Below, piece after piece: positions 8,054 to 16,886 of a DNA stretch of 64,000 nucleotides. The notes beneath the pieces are model-generated. The model had not been told where the DNA came from, did no database searches, and worked only from the letters and a program-made list of their open reading frames with translations. The DNA comes from Hyphomonas sp. (lineage in GTDB: Bacteria > Pseudomonadota > Alphaproteobacteria > Caulobacterales > Hyphomonadaceae), in assembly GCA_016124495.1 (NCBI GenBank), contig WGNP01000009.1:25091-89090 (forward strand), read 5' to 3'. Numbering within the stretch: the first letter of the stretch is position 1; each line of letters starts with the position of its first letter. Both the position numbers and the translations under genes were made by a program.

Positions 8054-9832
8054 ATGAGAACCTTCTTCCTGTCGATGGCAGGTGCCTTCGTTGCGATGAT
8101 CCTTTTTGTGATCGTCGGATTTGCAATGCTTACGTTCATTATCCTTGGCGCGGCCAGCTCGCAGCCCGTGCGTCCGGACAATGTTGTCCTTTCGCTGGAC
8201 CTGAATGCCGGCTTGCCGGATCAGGCCCCGCTCGGCGGCCTTGCCGCCTTTTCCGGCGTTCCGGGGTTCACGGATCTTCTGATTAAGCTGAAAGCAGCCG
8301 AGACCGACAAGTCCGTGAAAGGCATTTACCTGCGCGGCGCGTTCACCGGCATCGGCACCTCGCGCGCCGAAGAGCTGCGCACCGCCCTGAAAAGTTTCCG
8401 CGACTCCGGCAAGTTCGTGGTCGCCCACACGCAGGGCATGTTCGGCCTCGGTGGCCCGTCTGCGTATCATTCAATCACGGCCGCAGAAGAAATCTGGATG
8501 CAGCCGGGCTCGGATTTCATGATCAACGGTGTCTCGTTCGAGACCGAGTTCCTGAAAGGCCTGTTCGAGAAAATCGGCCTCACGCCACAGATCTATGCGC
8601 TCTATGAATACAAGAACGCGCCCAACTCCTACAATGAAACGGCGTACACGGAGCCTCACCGCGAAGCGATGACCGCCCTCGCCACGTCGCTCTGGAATAC
8701 TGCGCTCACGGACATTGCCGCAGACCGCGGTATGCAGGTCCCTGCCCTGAAGGCCATCCTCGAGAGCGGCCCGAAATCGGCCGAAGCCGCGCTTGAAGCC
8801 AAACTTGTCGACAAGCTCGGCTGGCCGGAAGATGCCGAGGAAGCCGCGCTGGAACGAGCCGGTGAAGATTCGGAACTGGTTGATCTTTTCTCCTACACCG
8901 CCCCTGCCCCGAAAGCTAAAGCCAGGGATGGCATGATCGCCATCGTCGGCGGCCAAGGCGCCGTCGTCACCGGCGGCGGCGACTCGAATTCGCCCTTCTC
9001 GGACACCCCCGGCTTTGCATCCGATGTGATCGCCCGCGCTATTCTCGATGCGGCCGACAACGAAAACGTCAAGGCCATCGTCTTCCGTGTCGACAGCCCC
9101 GGAGGCTCGCCCACCGCGTCCGACCAGATCTGGCGCGCGGTTGAGCGCGCCAAGGAAAAAGGTAAGCCGGTCGTCGTCTCGATGGGCTCGCTGGCCGCAT
9201 CAGGTGGCTACTATGTCTCGACGGGCGCTGACACGATCATTGCAAACCGCGGCACGATCACCGGTTCGATCGGCATCTTCGGTGGCAAGTTTGCCCTCGA
9301 CGGCACCTTCAACAAGATTGGTGTCACCTTCGACACGATCACCGTTGGCGGCGATTTCGCCAATGCTTACGGCGTCGCTCCGTTCAATCAGGGCCAGGAA
9401 GCGGAAATCCGCGCGATGCTGAAACGCGGATATGACCGTTTCGTGGGCCTCGTCGGCGAAGGCCGCGGCATGACCTATGACGAAGTGCACGAAATCGCCC
9501 GCGGCCGCGTCTGGAGCGGCGAGGAGGCTCAGAAGATCGGCCTCGTAGACGAGATCGGCGGCATCATGACGGCGATCACAAAGGCGCAGGAACTGGCCGG
9601 GATGGACACCGCAACGATGCCCCTGCTCGCCTACTATCCGCACCGCAAGTCGGGCTTCGAAGCGCTGGAAAGCCTGTTCGGCGTGTCTGCCGAAACGGCC
9701 CGCGCCGCCGCCGTCCTCAGCGCGGTGGTCGGCGACGAGCGCACCCAGATCCTGATCGAGGAACTGGCCGTGGCCGACGCCGTCAATTCCGGCCAGGCGA
9801 TGGCGATGGGGCCCCGCATCCGCGAGCGCTGA
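8054..9832 (+). CDS. sppA: Signal peptide peptidase SppA, 67K type
   Basis: A 593-residue membrane-anchored serine protease that degrades cleaved signal peptides. One N-terminal span lies at about residues 8-33. Two tandem peptidase S49 domains follow. Family knowledge puts the general-base lysine in the first half (candidate K187 in YEYKNAP) and the nucleophile in the second (S383 in AASGGYYVS). The start at 8054 has an AGAGGA ribosome site about 13 bases upstream; an earlier in-frame ATG at 7868 would add 62 residues with no family resemblance. A strong terminator follows. Confidence 0.93.
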   Translation: MRTFFLSMAGAFVAMILFVIVGFAMLTFIILGAASSQPVRPDNVVLSLDLNAGLPDQAPLGGLAAFSGVPGFTDLLIKLKAAETDKSVKGIYLRGAFTGIGTSRAEELRTALKSFRDSGKFVVAHTQGMFGLGGPSAYHSITAAEEIWMQPGSDFMINGVSFETEFLKGLFEKIGLTPQIYALYEYKNAPNSYNETAYTEPHREAMTALATSLWNTALTDIAADRGMQVPALKAILESGPKSAEAALEAKLVDKLGWPEDAEEAALERAGEDSELVDLFSYTAPAPKAKARDGMIAIVGGQGAVVTGGGDSNSPFSDTPGFASDVIARAILDAADNENVKAIVFRVDSPGGSPTASDQIWRAVERAKEKGKPVVVSMGSLAASGGYYVSTGADTIIANRGTITGSIGIFGGKFALDGTFNKIGVTFDTITVGGDFANAYGVAPFNQGQEAEIRAMLKRGYDRFVGLVGEGRGMTYDEVHEIARGRVWSGEEAQKIGLVDEIGGIMTAITKAQELAGMDTATMPLLAYYPHRKSGFEALESLFGVSAETARAAAVLSAVVGDERTQILIEELAVADAVNSGQAMAMGPRIRER

Positions 9833-9855
9833 CGCCGGCCTGAGCCATCCTCATG

Positions 9856-9887
9856 CGGCCCGCCAGCCTGTCCTGGCGGGCCGTTTC
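9856..9887 (+). terminator. Rho-independent terminator after sppA
   Basis: A perfect 11-bp GC-rich stem (9856-9866 with 9873-9883), a 6-base loop and a short TTT tail, 23 bases after the sppA stop. Confidence 0.85.
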
Positions 9888-9991
9888 ACTGACGCGGGCG
9901 GCAATTCTTCGTTTCCTGAAATAGCCCCGGCGCTTGTTAAGGACCGGCGGATCGTTTAGCCCGGCCCTGTGAAAAGGTCCTGCAGAAGCAC

Positions 9992-10996
9992 ATGAACATC
10001 ATTGTCACCGGGGCGGCCGGTTTCATCGGCAGCGAAATTGCGCTGAGACTGCTGCGCGAAGGCCATTCGGTCACCGGCATCGATTCCTTCACCGCCTATT
10101 ATGACGTGAAGCTGAAAGAAGACCGCGCCGCGCGCCTTGCCGCCTTCCCGAACTTTCGCCTCGCCCGCTCCGGCGTGGAAGATGCCGCGACGATGGAGCG
10201 CGTGTTCGACCGGGTTCAGCCAGACATCATCCTCCACTTCGCTGCACAGGCCGGCGTGCGCTACAGCCTTGATCATCCGCGCGAGTATATAGACGCCAAC
10301 ATTGTTGGCTCGTTCAATATGATCGACCTCGCCCGCCGCTACAAGGCGCGCCACCTCATCCTTGCTTCGACCAGCTCCGCCTACGGCGCAAACCAGAAAT
10401 TCCCTTTCGAGGAGCGCGATTCGGCCCCCTATCCGCTGACCATCTACGCCGCGACCAAACTCGCCGCCGAACTGATTGCCCACAGCCATGCCCATCTCTA
10501 CGGCGTACCCACGACTGCCCTGCGCTTCTTCAGCGTCTACGGCCCCTGGGGCCGGCCGGACATGGCCTTCTTCCTGTTCACGGACAGGATCTTCAAGGGC
10601 CAGCCGATTGACGTGTTCAACAATGGCGACCTGTTGCGCGACTTCACCTATATCGACGACCTGGTGGAATCGATCCGCCGGCTGATGGATTGCCCGCCCC
10701 AGATTGGCAGCCACATGATCCGAGGCGACTCACTCTCGCCTGTCGCACCTTACCGTCTCGTCAATATCGGCAATGCGACGCCGGTCCGGCTGATGGACTA
10801 TATAGAGGCAATCGAGAAGGCGATCGGCAGGAAGGCCGTCAAGAACATGCTCGGCATGCAGCCCGGCGACGTAAAGCAGACCTTCGCCGACGTGCGCCTC
10901 CTGAAGGCGCTCACCGGCTATACCCCGAATACAGACTACCGCGTCGGCATCCCTGCTTTCGTCGACTGGTACCGCAGCTACTACAATCCCGCCTGA
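9992..10996 (+). CDS. NAD-dependent nucleotide-sugar epimerase (UDP-glucuronate 4-epimerase-like)
   Basis: A 334-residue short-chain dehydrogenase of the extended type. The Rossmann motif TGAAGFIG is at residues 6-13 and the catalytic YAATK has Tyr152 and Lys156, with the upstream STSSAYG serine motif. The motif RFFSVYGPWGRPDMA is typical of UDP-glucuronate epimerases that supply UDP-galacturonate for surface polysaccharides. Its last 16 bases overlap a convergent pseudouridine synthase. It may feed the polysaccharide locus 10 kb downstream, but no linkage is visible. Confidence 0.9.
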   Translation: MNIIVTGAAGFIGSEIALRLLREGHSVTGIDSFTAYYDVKLKEDRAARLAAFPNFRLARSGVEDAATMERVFDRVQPDIILHFAAQAGVRYSLDHPREYIDANIVGSFNMIDLARRYKARHLILASTSSAYGANQKFPFEERDSAPYPLTIYAATKLAAELIAHSHAHLYGVPTTALRFFSVYGPWGRPDMAFFLFTDRIFKGQPIDVFNNGDLLRDFTYIDDLVESIRRLMDCPPQIGSHMIRGDSLSPVAPYRLVNIGNATPVRLMDYIEAIEKAIGRKAVKNMLGMQPGDVKQTFADVRLLKALTGYTPNTDYRVGIPAFVDWYRSYYNPA

Positions 10997-11712
10997 AGAC
11001 CGGCAGCTTCGGCCGCGGCGCGAAAATCTTCCGGCAAGGGCGCCTCGATGACAAGCCGACCACCTTCCGGGTGCGGAAGATCCAGTTTCGCAGCGTGCAG
11101 CATCAAACGCGGCGCCGTAGCCTGCCCTTCTCCGTAAAGCGCGTCACCGAGGATCGGGCAGCCGAGCGACATCAGGTGGACGCGGATCTGGTGCATCCGC
11201 CCCGTTTCCGGCGCCATCTGCATCAGCCCTAATTCGCCCTGGCGCGCCAGCACACGCCACCCCGTCCTTGCGGCTTGCGCACCTTTCCGGTCCGGCCGCG
11301 CCATGATCATCCGCGACTTGCCACCTTCTTCCACTTTCACCAGAGATGCATCGGCAACACCTGTTTCAGCCGAAGGCAAACGCCCCTTCACAAGCGCCAG
11401 ATAGGTCTTCTGTACATCGCGTCCGGCGAACGCCTCTGACAGTTTCGCCGCCACCGGCTGCGTCCTGGCCGCCACGATCACGCCGGAAGTGCCCTGGTCC
11501 AGCCGGTGCACCAGGCGCGGCCGCTTGCCGTTCGATTTCGCAAACGCCGCCATCAGGTCATCCAGCGACTGCGCCACGCCGCTGCCCGCCTGCACAGCAA
11601 GGCCTGCCGGCTTGTTGAACGCGATCAGCGAATTGTCCTCATGCAGGACCATGGCGCGAACAAATGCGGTATCTTCAGGCGAAATATCGGGCACAGCGCG
11701 GTTACGGGTCAT
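10981..11712 (-). CDS. RluA-family pseudouridine synthase
   Basis: A 243-residue enzyme isomerising uridine to pseudouridine in rRNA or tRNA. The catalytic motif HRLDQGTSG has Asp72, and FNKPAGLAVQAG starts the catalytic fold. There is no S4 RNA-binding domain at the N-terminus, which is RluA-like rather than RluC/D-like. The ATG overlaps the rarA stop in a four-base junction, so it is translated with rarA. The 3' end overlaps the convergent epimerase gene by 16 bases. Confidence 0.9.
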   Translation of the reverse strand: MTRNRAVPDISPEDTAFVRAMVLHEDNSLIAFNKPAGLAVQAGSGVAQSLDDLMAAFAKSNGKRPRLVHRLDQGTSGVIVAARTQPVAAKLSEAFAGRDVQKTYLALVKGRLPSAETGVADASLVKVEEGGKSRMIMARPDRKGAQAARTGWRVLARQGELGLMQMAPETGRMHQIRVHLMSLGCPILGDALYGEGQATAPRLMLHAAKLDLPHPEGGRLVIEAPLPEDFRAAAEAAGLQAGL

Positions 11713-13022
11713 TCCGGCTTCTTAGTGCCCGCGCGAAGTTCTGCAAGGTGGCGGAGCCGCTGCGCAATCGGTGCTTCGCGGCCTTCGCCCCTGGGTTCGT
11801 AGAAGACCGGGCGTTTCATGCTTTCAGGAAAATAGTCCTGGCCGGAGAAGCCTTCTTCCGTATCGTGATCATATTTGTAGCCAGACCCATAGCCCTGATC
11901 CTTCATCATCGAGGTCGGCGCATTGAGGATATGTTTTGGCGGCATCAGGCTGCCGGTCTCGGCGGCCGCGCGGCGCGCGGCCTTGTAGGCGACGTAGGCG
12001 GCATTGGATTTCGGCGCGGTGGCAAGGTGGATCACGCAGTGCGCCAGCGCCAGTTCACCTTCCGGCGATCCGAGCCGCTCATAGGTGCGCGCTGCCTCGC
12101 CGGCGACCAACAGCGCGGCCGGGTCAGCCAGGCCGATATCCTCACTCGCCATGCGGATCAGCCGCCGCGCCAGGAAAAGCGGGTCCTCGCCGCCTTCGAG
12201 CATCCGGGCGAACCAGTAGAGCGCCGCATCCGGATCTGATCCGCGTACGGATTTGTGCAGGGCGGAGATGAGATTGTAGTGTTCCTCGCGGTCCCTGTCA
12301 TAGGCCGCCGCACGCTTCGAGAGCGATTTTCCCAGATCGCCGGGAGACAGCAGCCCCGGCTCACCGATCATCGAGAAAGCCTGCTCGGCGAGGTTCAACA
12401 GGTAGCGCCCATCCCCGTCCGCCATCGCGAGGACCATCGCGCGCGCGTCCCCGGTCACCGGCAGGCGGCGCTGTTCCATGTTCTCGGCGCGCTGCAGCAG
12501 CTTCTCCAGCGCGGCTTCATCAAGACGTTTCAGAACCAGCACCTGGCAACGCGAGAGGAGCGCGCCGTTCAGCTCAAAGCTCGGATTCTCGGTCGTCGCG
12601 CCGATGAGCGTTACAACGCCGCTTTCGACGAAGGGCAGGAAACCGTCCTGCTGGGCCCGGTTGAAGCGGTGGATCTCGTCGACAAAGAGCAGCGTGCCCT
12701 TGCCCATCCTGCGGCGCGATTCGGCGCGCTCGAACGCCGCGCGCAATTCCTTCACGCCTGAAAAAATCGCACTGATCGCCTCGAATGCGAGCCCCGTGCC
12801 TTCGGCCAGCAGCCGGGCAATCGTGGTCTTACCCGTACCCGGCGGGCCCCAGAGGATGATTGAGGAGAGCCGCCTCGCCGCCAGCATCCGCGACAACGTC
12901 CCGTCCGGCCCGATCAGGTGGTCCTGCCCCACCACGTCGGCCAGCGTTTGCGGACGCAGCCGGTCGGCCAGCGGCCGGGGGGCGCCATCGGAGAGGCCAG
13001 CGGAGTCGAAAAGGTCCGTCAT
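11709..13022 (-). CDS. rarA: Replication-associated recombination protein A (AAA+ ATPase)
   Basis: A 437-residue AAA+ protein (MgsA/WRNIP1 family) acting at stalled replication forks. Walker A is WGPPGTGKTT (about residues 58-67) and Walker B is LLFVDEIHRF. The sensor segment GATTENPSFELN is diagnostic of RarA, and the C-terminal part contains YKYDHD and GYGSGYKYD. The start is placed at MTDLFDSAGL; longer readings add non-homologous residues. It overlaps the downstream pseudouridine synthase. Confidence 0.94.
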   Translation of the reverse strand: MTDLFDSAGLSDGAPRPLADRLRPQTLADVVGQDHLIGPDGTLSRMLAARRLSSIILWGPPGTGKTTIARLLAEGTGLAFEAISAIFSGVKELRAAFERAESRRRMGKGTLLFVDEIHRFNRAQQDGFLPFVESGVVTLIGATTENPSFELNGALLSRCQVLVLKRLDEAALEKLLQRAENMEQRRLPVTGDARAMVLAMADGDGRYLLNLAEQAFSMIGEPGLLSPGDLGKSLSKRAAAYDRDREEHYNLISALHKSVRGSDPDAALYWFARMLEGGEDPLFLARRLIRMASEDIGLADPAALLVAGEAARTYERLGSPEGELALAHCVIHLATAPKSNAAYVAYKAARRAAAETGSLMPPKHILNAPTSMMKDQGYGSGYKYDHDTEEGFSGQDYFPESMKRPVFYEPRGEGREAPIAQRLRHLAELRAGTKKPE

Positions 13023-13095
13023 AAGAGGCTTTCTAGGCGAGCGCGGACAATGTGGTAAGCTGCGAAAATTACCGCCAGATACCGGGAGGAAGAAC

Positions 13096-13932
13096 ATGAA
13101 GCTGGAGATCACGCCTTCGGGCCAGGCCTGCGGCGCGGCCGTGCGCGGCGCAGACCTGTCGAAACCGATGACGAAAGACACGATTGCTGCAGTTCGTGCC
13201 GCCTGGCTGGAACACCAGGTGCTGGCCTTTCCGGACCAGAAGCTGACCGACGAGCAGCTGGAAGCCTACACGCTGAGTTTCGGCCCGTTTGGCGAAGACC
13301 CTTTCATCGCACCGATTCCCGGCCACCCGCACATCATCGCGGTGAAGCGCATGGCGGATGAGACCTCGCCGGTCTTTGCCGAAAGCTGGCACTCCGACTG
13401 GAGCTTCCAGGCGAAGCCGCCGCAGGGGACGTGTCTGTATGGCAAGACGATCCCGCCCGTTGGCGGCGATACGCTGTTCACGAACCAGTATCTGGCGCTC
13501 GAACGGATGCCCGGCGATCTTCGCAAAAGGATCGAAGGCAAACGCGCCGTCCATTCTGCCAGGAACGCTTACGCGCCGACAGGTTTCTACGGCGCCGGCG
13601 ACAGGGGCCGGAGCATGGACATCCGCCCGTCCGATGACGCGCAGGCGGTGCAGACCCATCCGGTCATCCACACACACCCCGAAACAGGCCGTGAATGCCT
13701 GTTCGGAACGGCGGGCTATATTATTGGCATCGAAGGCATGGAGCCGGCGGAAGGCTGGGACCTCGTGTCCGAAATCTATCGCTGGCAGACGCGGCCCGAG
13801 TTTCAGTACCGGCACAAATGGTCGCCGGACATGCTGGTGATGTGGGACAACCGGTGCACCCTGCACATGGCGACCGGCGGCTATGCCGGCCATGACCGGC
13901 TGCTGCACCGCACCACAATTGGCGCTGCCTGA
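13096..13932 (+). CDS. TauD/TfdA-family Fe(II)/2-oxoglutarate dioxygenase
   Basis: A 278-residue dioxygenase that hydroxylates a small organic substrate using 2-oxoglutarate. The iron facial triad is visible as H99 and D101 in SWHSDWSF plus a distal His (about 257) in WDNRCTLHMA, and a C-terminal Arg in LLHRTTI would bind 2-oxoglutarate. The ribosome site GGGAGGA precedes the ATG at 13096. The substrate cannot be read from sequence; taurine, alkyl sulfonate and phenoxyacetate enzymes share this fold. A P450 follows on the same strand after 72 bases. Confidence 0.9.
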   Translation: MKLEITPSGQACGAAVRGADLSKPMTKDTIAAVRAAWLEHQVLAFPDQKLTDEQLEAYTLSFGPFGEDPFIAPIPGHPHIIAVKRMADETSPVFAESWHSDWSFQAKPPQGTCLYGKTIPPVGGDTLFTNQYLALERMPGDLRKRIEGKRAVHSARNAYAPTGFYGAGDRGRSMDIRPSDDAQAVQTHPVIHTHPETGRECLFGTAGYIIGIEGMEPAEGWDLVSEIYRWQTRPEFQYRHKWSPDMLVMWDNRCTLHMATGGYAGHDRLLHRTTIGAA

Positions 13933-14004
13933 GGCGTTCCCGAAGAGCAATCTTCGGGGTATGGTTTTCCCGAGGCCGCACAGATGGCCCCTGGAGGAAG
14001 ATTG

Positions 14005-15261
14005 ATGGCTGATACCTGGCATGGCGCAAGCGCTGGCATTCCGGATCCGTGGACCTTGCCGCTGGAGACGTTCGACGTCTCGAAGGCCGAACTGTTCGAG
14101 CAGGACCTGCACTGGGAGTACTTCCGCAGGCTGAGGAAAGAGGCACCGGTTCATTACTGCCCTGACAGCCTTGTCGGGCCGTACTGGTCGATCACCAAGT
14201 ACAACGACATTGTCGCCGTAGATACGAACCATAAGGTATTCTCCTCGAGCCCGAGCATCGGGATTGGCGACCCGAGCGACGGCATTTATCCGCCGATGTT
14301 CATCGCCATGGACCCGCCGATCCATGACATCCAGCGCAAGGCCGCGCAGCCGGCCGTGGCGCCGATGCAGCTGGCTGAGCTGGAAGGCCTGATCCGCTCG
14401 CGCGTGATCAGCATTCTCGACAGCCTGCCCGTCGGCGAGCGGTTCAACTGGGTGGACAAGGTGTCGATCGAGCTGACGACGCAGATGCTGGCCACGCTGT
14501 TCGACTTTCCGTTCGAGGACCGGCACAAGCTGCCTTTCTGGTCAGACGTGGCGACAACGACCGACGCCGCCGGGATTGTCGGCGCCGACATGGAATGGCG
14601 GATGAAGCACCTGACCGAGTGCGTACAGTATTTCTCGCGCCTCTGGACCGAGCGGGCGGCGGCACCGCAGAAGATGGATTTCATCTCGCTGCTGGCCCAC
14701 AATCCGGACACGAAGGACATGATCCACAATCCGATGGAGCTGATGGGCAACCTGATGCTGCTGATCGTGGGCGGCAATGACACGACGCGGAACTCGATTT
14801 CCGGCGGCGTGTATTTCCTCAACAAGTTCCCGGCCGAGTATGCGAAACTGAAAGCAGACCCGGGCCTGATCACCAATATGGTATCCGAGATCATCCGCTA
14901 TCAGACGCCGCTGCCGCATATGCGCCGCCTGGCGCTGGAGGATATCGAGTTCGGCGGCAAGCTGATCCGCAAGGGCGACAAAGTGGTGATGTGGTATGTG
15001 TCCGGCAACCGGGATGAAGAGGTGATCGAACGCGCCGACGAGTTCCTGATCGACCGGGCTAATGCACGCCGGCACATTTCATTCGGCTTCGGCATCCATC
15101 GCTGCATGGGCAACCGTGTAGCCGAAATGCAGCTGCGCATCCTGTGGGAGGAGATCCTGAACCGCTTCGGGCATATCGAGGTCGTCGGCCCGCCGAAGCG
15201 CGTGCTTTCGAATTTCGTGCGCGGATATGAAGAGCTGCCGGTCATCGTTCACGCGCGGTGA
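14005..15261 (+). CDS. Cytochrome P450, CYP153 alkane-hydroxylase type
   Basis: A 418-residue soluble P450. The I-helix is LIVGGNDTTRNS and the ExxR motif is SEIIRYQTP. The heme loop FGFGIHRCMGN has the proximal ligand Cys367. The start MADTWH has a strong GGAGGA site seven bases upstream. The N-terminal text (PLETFDVSKAELFEQD, GPYWSITKYNDI) and VVMWYVSGNRDEE are characteristic of CYP153, which hydroxylates medium-chain alkanes at the terminal carbon. The usual ferredoxin and ferredoxin reductase partners are not adjacent, so electron supply must be encoded elsewhere. Confidence 0.92.
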   Translation: MADTWHGASAGIPDPWTLPLETFDVSKAELFEQDLHWEYFRRLRKEAPVHYCPDSLVGPYWSITKYNDIVAVDTNHKVFSSSPSIGIGDPSDGIYPPMFIAMDPPIHDIQRKAAQPAVAPMQLAELEGLIRSRVISILDSLPVGERFNWVDKVSIELTTQMLATLFDFPFEDRHKLPFWSDVATTTDAAGIVGADMEWRMKHLTECVQYFSRLWTERAAAPQKMDFISLLAHNPDTKDMIHNPMELMGNLMLLIVGGNDTTRNSISGGVYFLNKFPAEYAKLKADPGLITNMVSEIIRYQTPLPHMRRLALEDIEFGGKLIRKGDKVVMWYVSGNRDEEVIERADEFLIDRANARRHISFGFGIHRCMGNRVAEMQLRILWEEILNRFGHIEVVGPPKRVLSNFVRGYEELPVIVHAR

Positions 15262-15320
15262 GGCCCGGACCCGCGACCTCGCAAGTGATGCGAGATTGCG
15301 CGGCGCCGGGCATCAGCTGG

Positions 15321-16853
15321 TCAGGTCCGGACGGTGCCTTTTACGGTGCGGCCGTTGCGTTCGATTTCGATCTCCCAGCTGCGGCCGCCCTGGGCAAGAA
15401 CGCCTTCGAGGTCCTTGACCGTCCGGGTTGTCTTGCCGTTCACGGCGCGGATGATGTCGCCCGGCTTGAAATAGTTGCGGGAGATGGTGCCGCGGGTGAC
15501 CGAATGGACGTAGATGCCGGAGCCTTTGGAGAACGGGTCAAGACCGTTTTCCTCGGCGAGCCGCGGCGACAGCTCGATGACGCGCGCGCCGTTGAAGATG
15601 GATCCGTCAGCCAGCAGCACGACATCCGCTTCCGTGGCGCCGGGCGGCGGCTGGAGCTGTACATTGATCGTCTGTGAATTGCCGGCGCGCAGCACCGTGA
15701 GCTGGGCCTGTTCACCCGGATTGCGAACGGCAGCAAGGAACTTGAGGCCTTTCTCGTCGAACACTTCACGGCCATCGATGGCGGTCACCAGATCACCGCG
15801 GCGCAGGCCCGCCCTGGCGGCCGGGCCGTCCGGGAATACTTCGGTGACGATGACGCCGATCGGACGGGTGAGGCCTTGCGTCTTGGCGATATCGAAGCTG
15901 ACAGACTGCGCAGCAAGGCCAAGCCATGGGCGCACGAAGGTGCCGCCATTGACCGCGGCATCTACGACGCGCTTGACCATTTCCGACGGGATCGCGAAAC
16001 CAATGCCAACTGAGCCGCCTGTGCGCGAAAAAATGGCGGTATTGACGCCGACGAGTTCGCCCCTGGTATTGATCAGGGCGCCGCCGGAATTGCCCGGGTT
16101 CACGGCCGCGTCAGTCTGCAGGAAGAAGGAATAGTCGGACACGCCGACATCGGTGCGGGCGGTGGCCGAGATGATGCCGTTGGTGACGGTCTGGCCGACG
16201 CCGAAGGGGTTACCGATGGCCAGCACGAGGTCGCCCACCTGCACGGCGCGCGTGTCTGCGAAATCAAGGGTCGGCAGCCGCTCGGCGCCGGTATCGATCT
16301 TCAGGACAGCCAGATCGGTGCGCTCATCGGCGAGCAGCAGCTCGGCCGGGTATTCGCGCCGGTCACTGAGGACGACGCGGAAGCTGTCAGCGCCCTGGAT
16401 GACGTGGTTATTGGTGACGACAATGCCTTCGGCGGCGACGATGACGCCCGAGCCGAGCGAGTTCTGGACGCTGCTGCCCTGGGCCGGCACGCCGTAGAGC
16501 AGCTGCTCCATGGTGGAGGCACGGCTCTTCACGGTCTTGGCGGTATAGACGTTGACCACGGCGGGCGAGGCGTCCTTCACCAGCGGGGCGAAGCTGAGGT
16601 AGATCTGGTCCTGAGACTGCGGGACCACGGGCTGAACATCGGCCAGCGCCGGCGATCCGGCAGGCAGCGTGACAGCCGCGGGGATGGCCTCGCCGGGATC
16701 TCGCTCGGCCTGCGAGAACATCGGGGCGAGCGCCACGGTGAGCAGCATCAGTACGGCCACGCTGAGGAAAGCGAGGAGTTTGGAAACATGTTTGGTCATG
16801 GTGCGTGGATCGGTCATGAACATGGCTCTATTGCGGCGCGAAATGCGGCGCAA
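15321..16853 (-). CDS. Do-like periplasmic serine protease (DegP/DegQ/MucD)
   Basis: A 510-residue trypsin-fold protease and chaperone with an N-terminal signal anchor (about residues 22-45). The triad is H150 (VVTNNHVIQG), D180 (DERTDLAVLKI) and S256 (NPGNSGGALIN). Two C-terminal PDZ domains follow. The start given is a TTG with a GAAGG ribosome site six bases upstream; internal ATGs at 16823, 16817 and 16799 are alternatives that keep the signal. It is the last gene of a minus-strand run, 33 bases after the transporter gene, but a functional link to it is not evident. Confidence 0.92.
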   Translation of the reverse strand: MRRISRRNRAMFMTDPRTMTKHVSKLLAFLSVAVLMLLTVALAPMFSQAERDPGEAIPAAVTLPAGSPALADVQPVVPQSQDQIYLSFAPLVKDASPAVVNVYTAKTVKSRASTMEQLLYGVPAQGSSVQNSLGSGVIVAAEGIVVTNNHVIQGADSFRVVLSDRREYPAELLLADERTDLAVLKIDTGAERLPTLDFADTRAVQVGDLVLAIGNPFGVGQTVTNGIISATARTDVGVSDYSFFLQTDAAVNPGNSGGALINTRGELVGVNTAIFSRTGGSVGIGFAIPSEMVKRVVDAAVNGGTFVRPWLGLAAQSVSFDIAKTQGLTRPIGVIVTEVFPDGPAARAGLRRGDLVTAIDGREVFDEKGLKFLAAVRNPGEQAQLTVLRAGNSQTINVQLQPPPGATEADVVLLADGSIFNGARVIELSPRLAEENGLDPFSKGSGIYVHSVTRGTISRNYFKPGDIIRAVNGKTTRTVKDLEGVLAQGGRSWEIEIERNGRTVKGTVRT

Positions 16854-16886
16854 TTCGTACCTTCATGACATTTCCGTCAGGGGGCG

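Noticed and set aside
13069..14526. A 485-codon open frame on the minus strand across the dioxygenase and P450 genes
   Set aside because: It lies opposite two clear enzyme genes with full motifs and ribosome sites; its translation is Arg/His/Ala-rich with no signature, as expected for an antisense frame in high-GC DNA.
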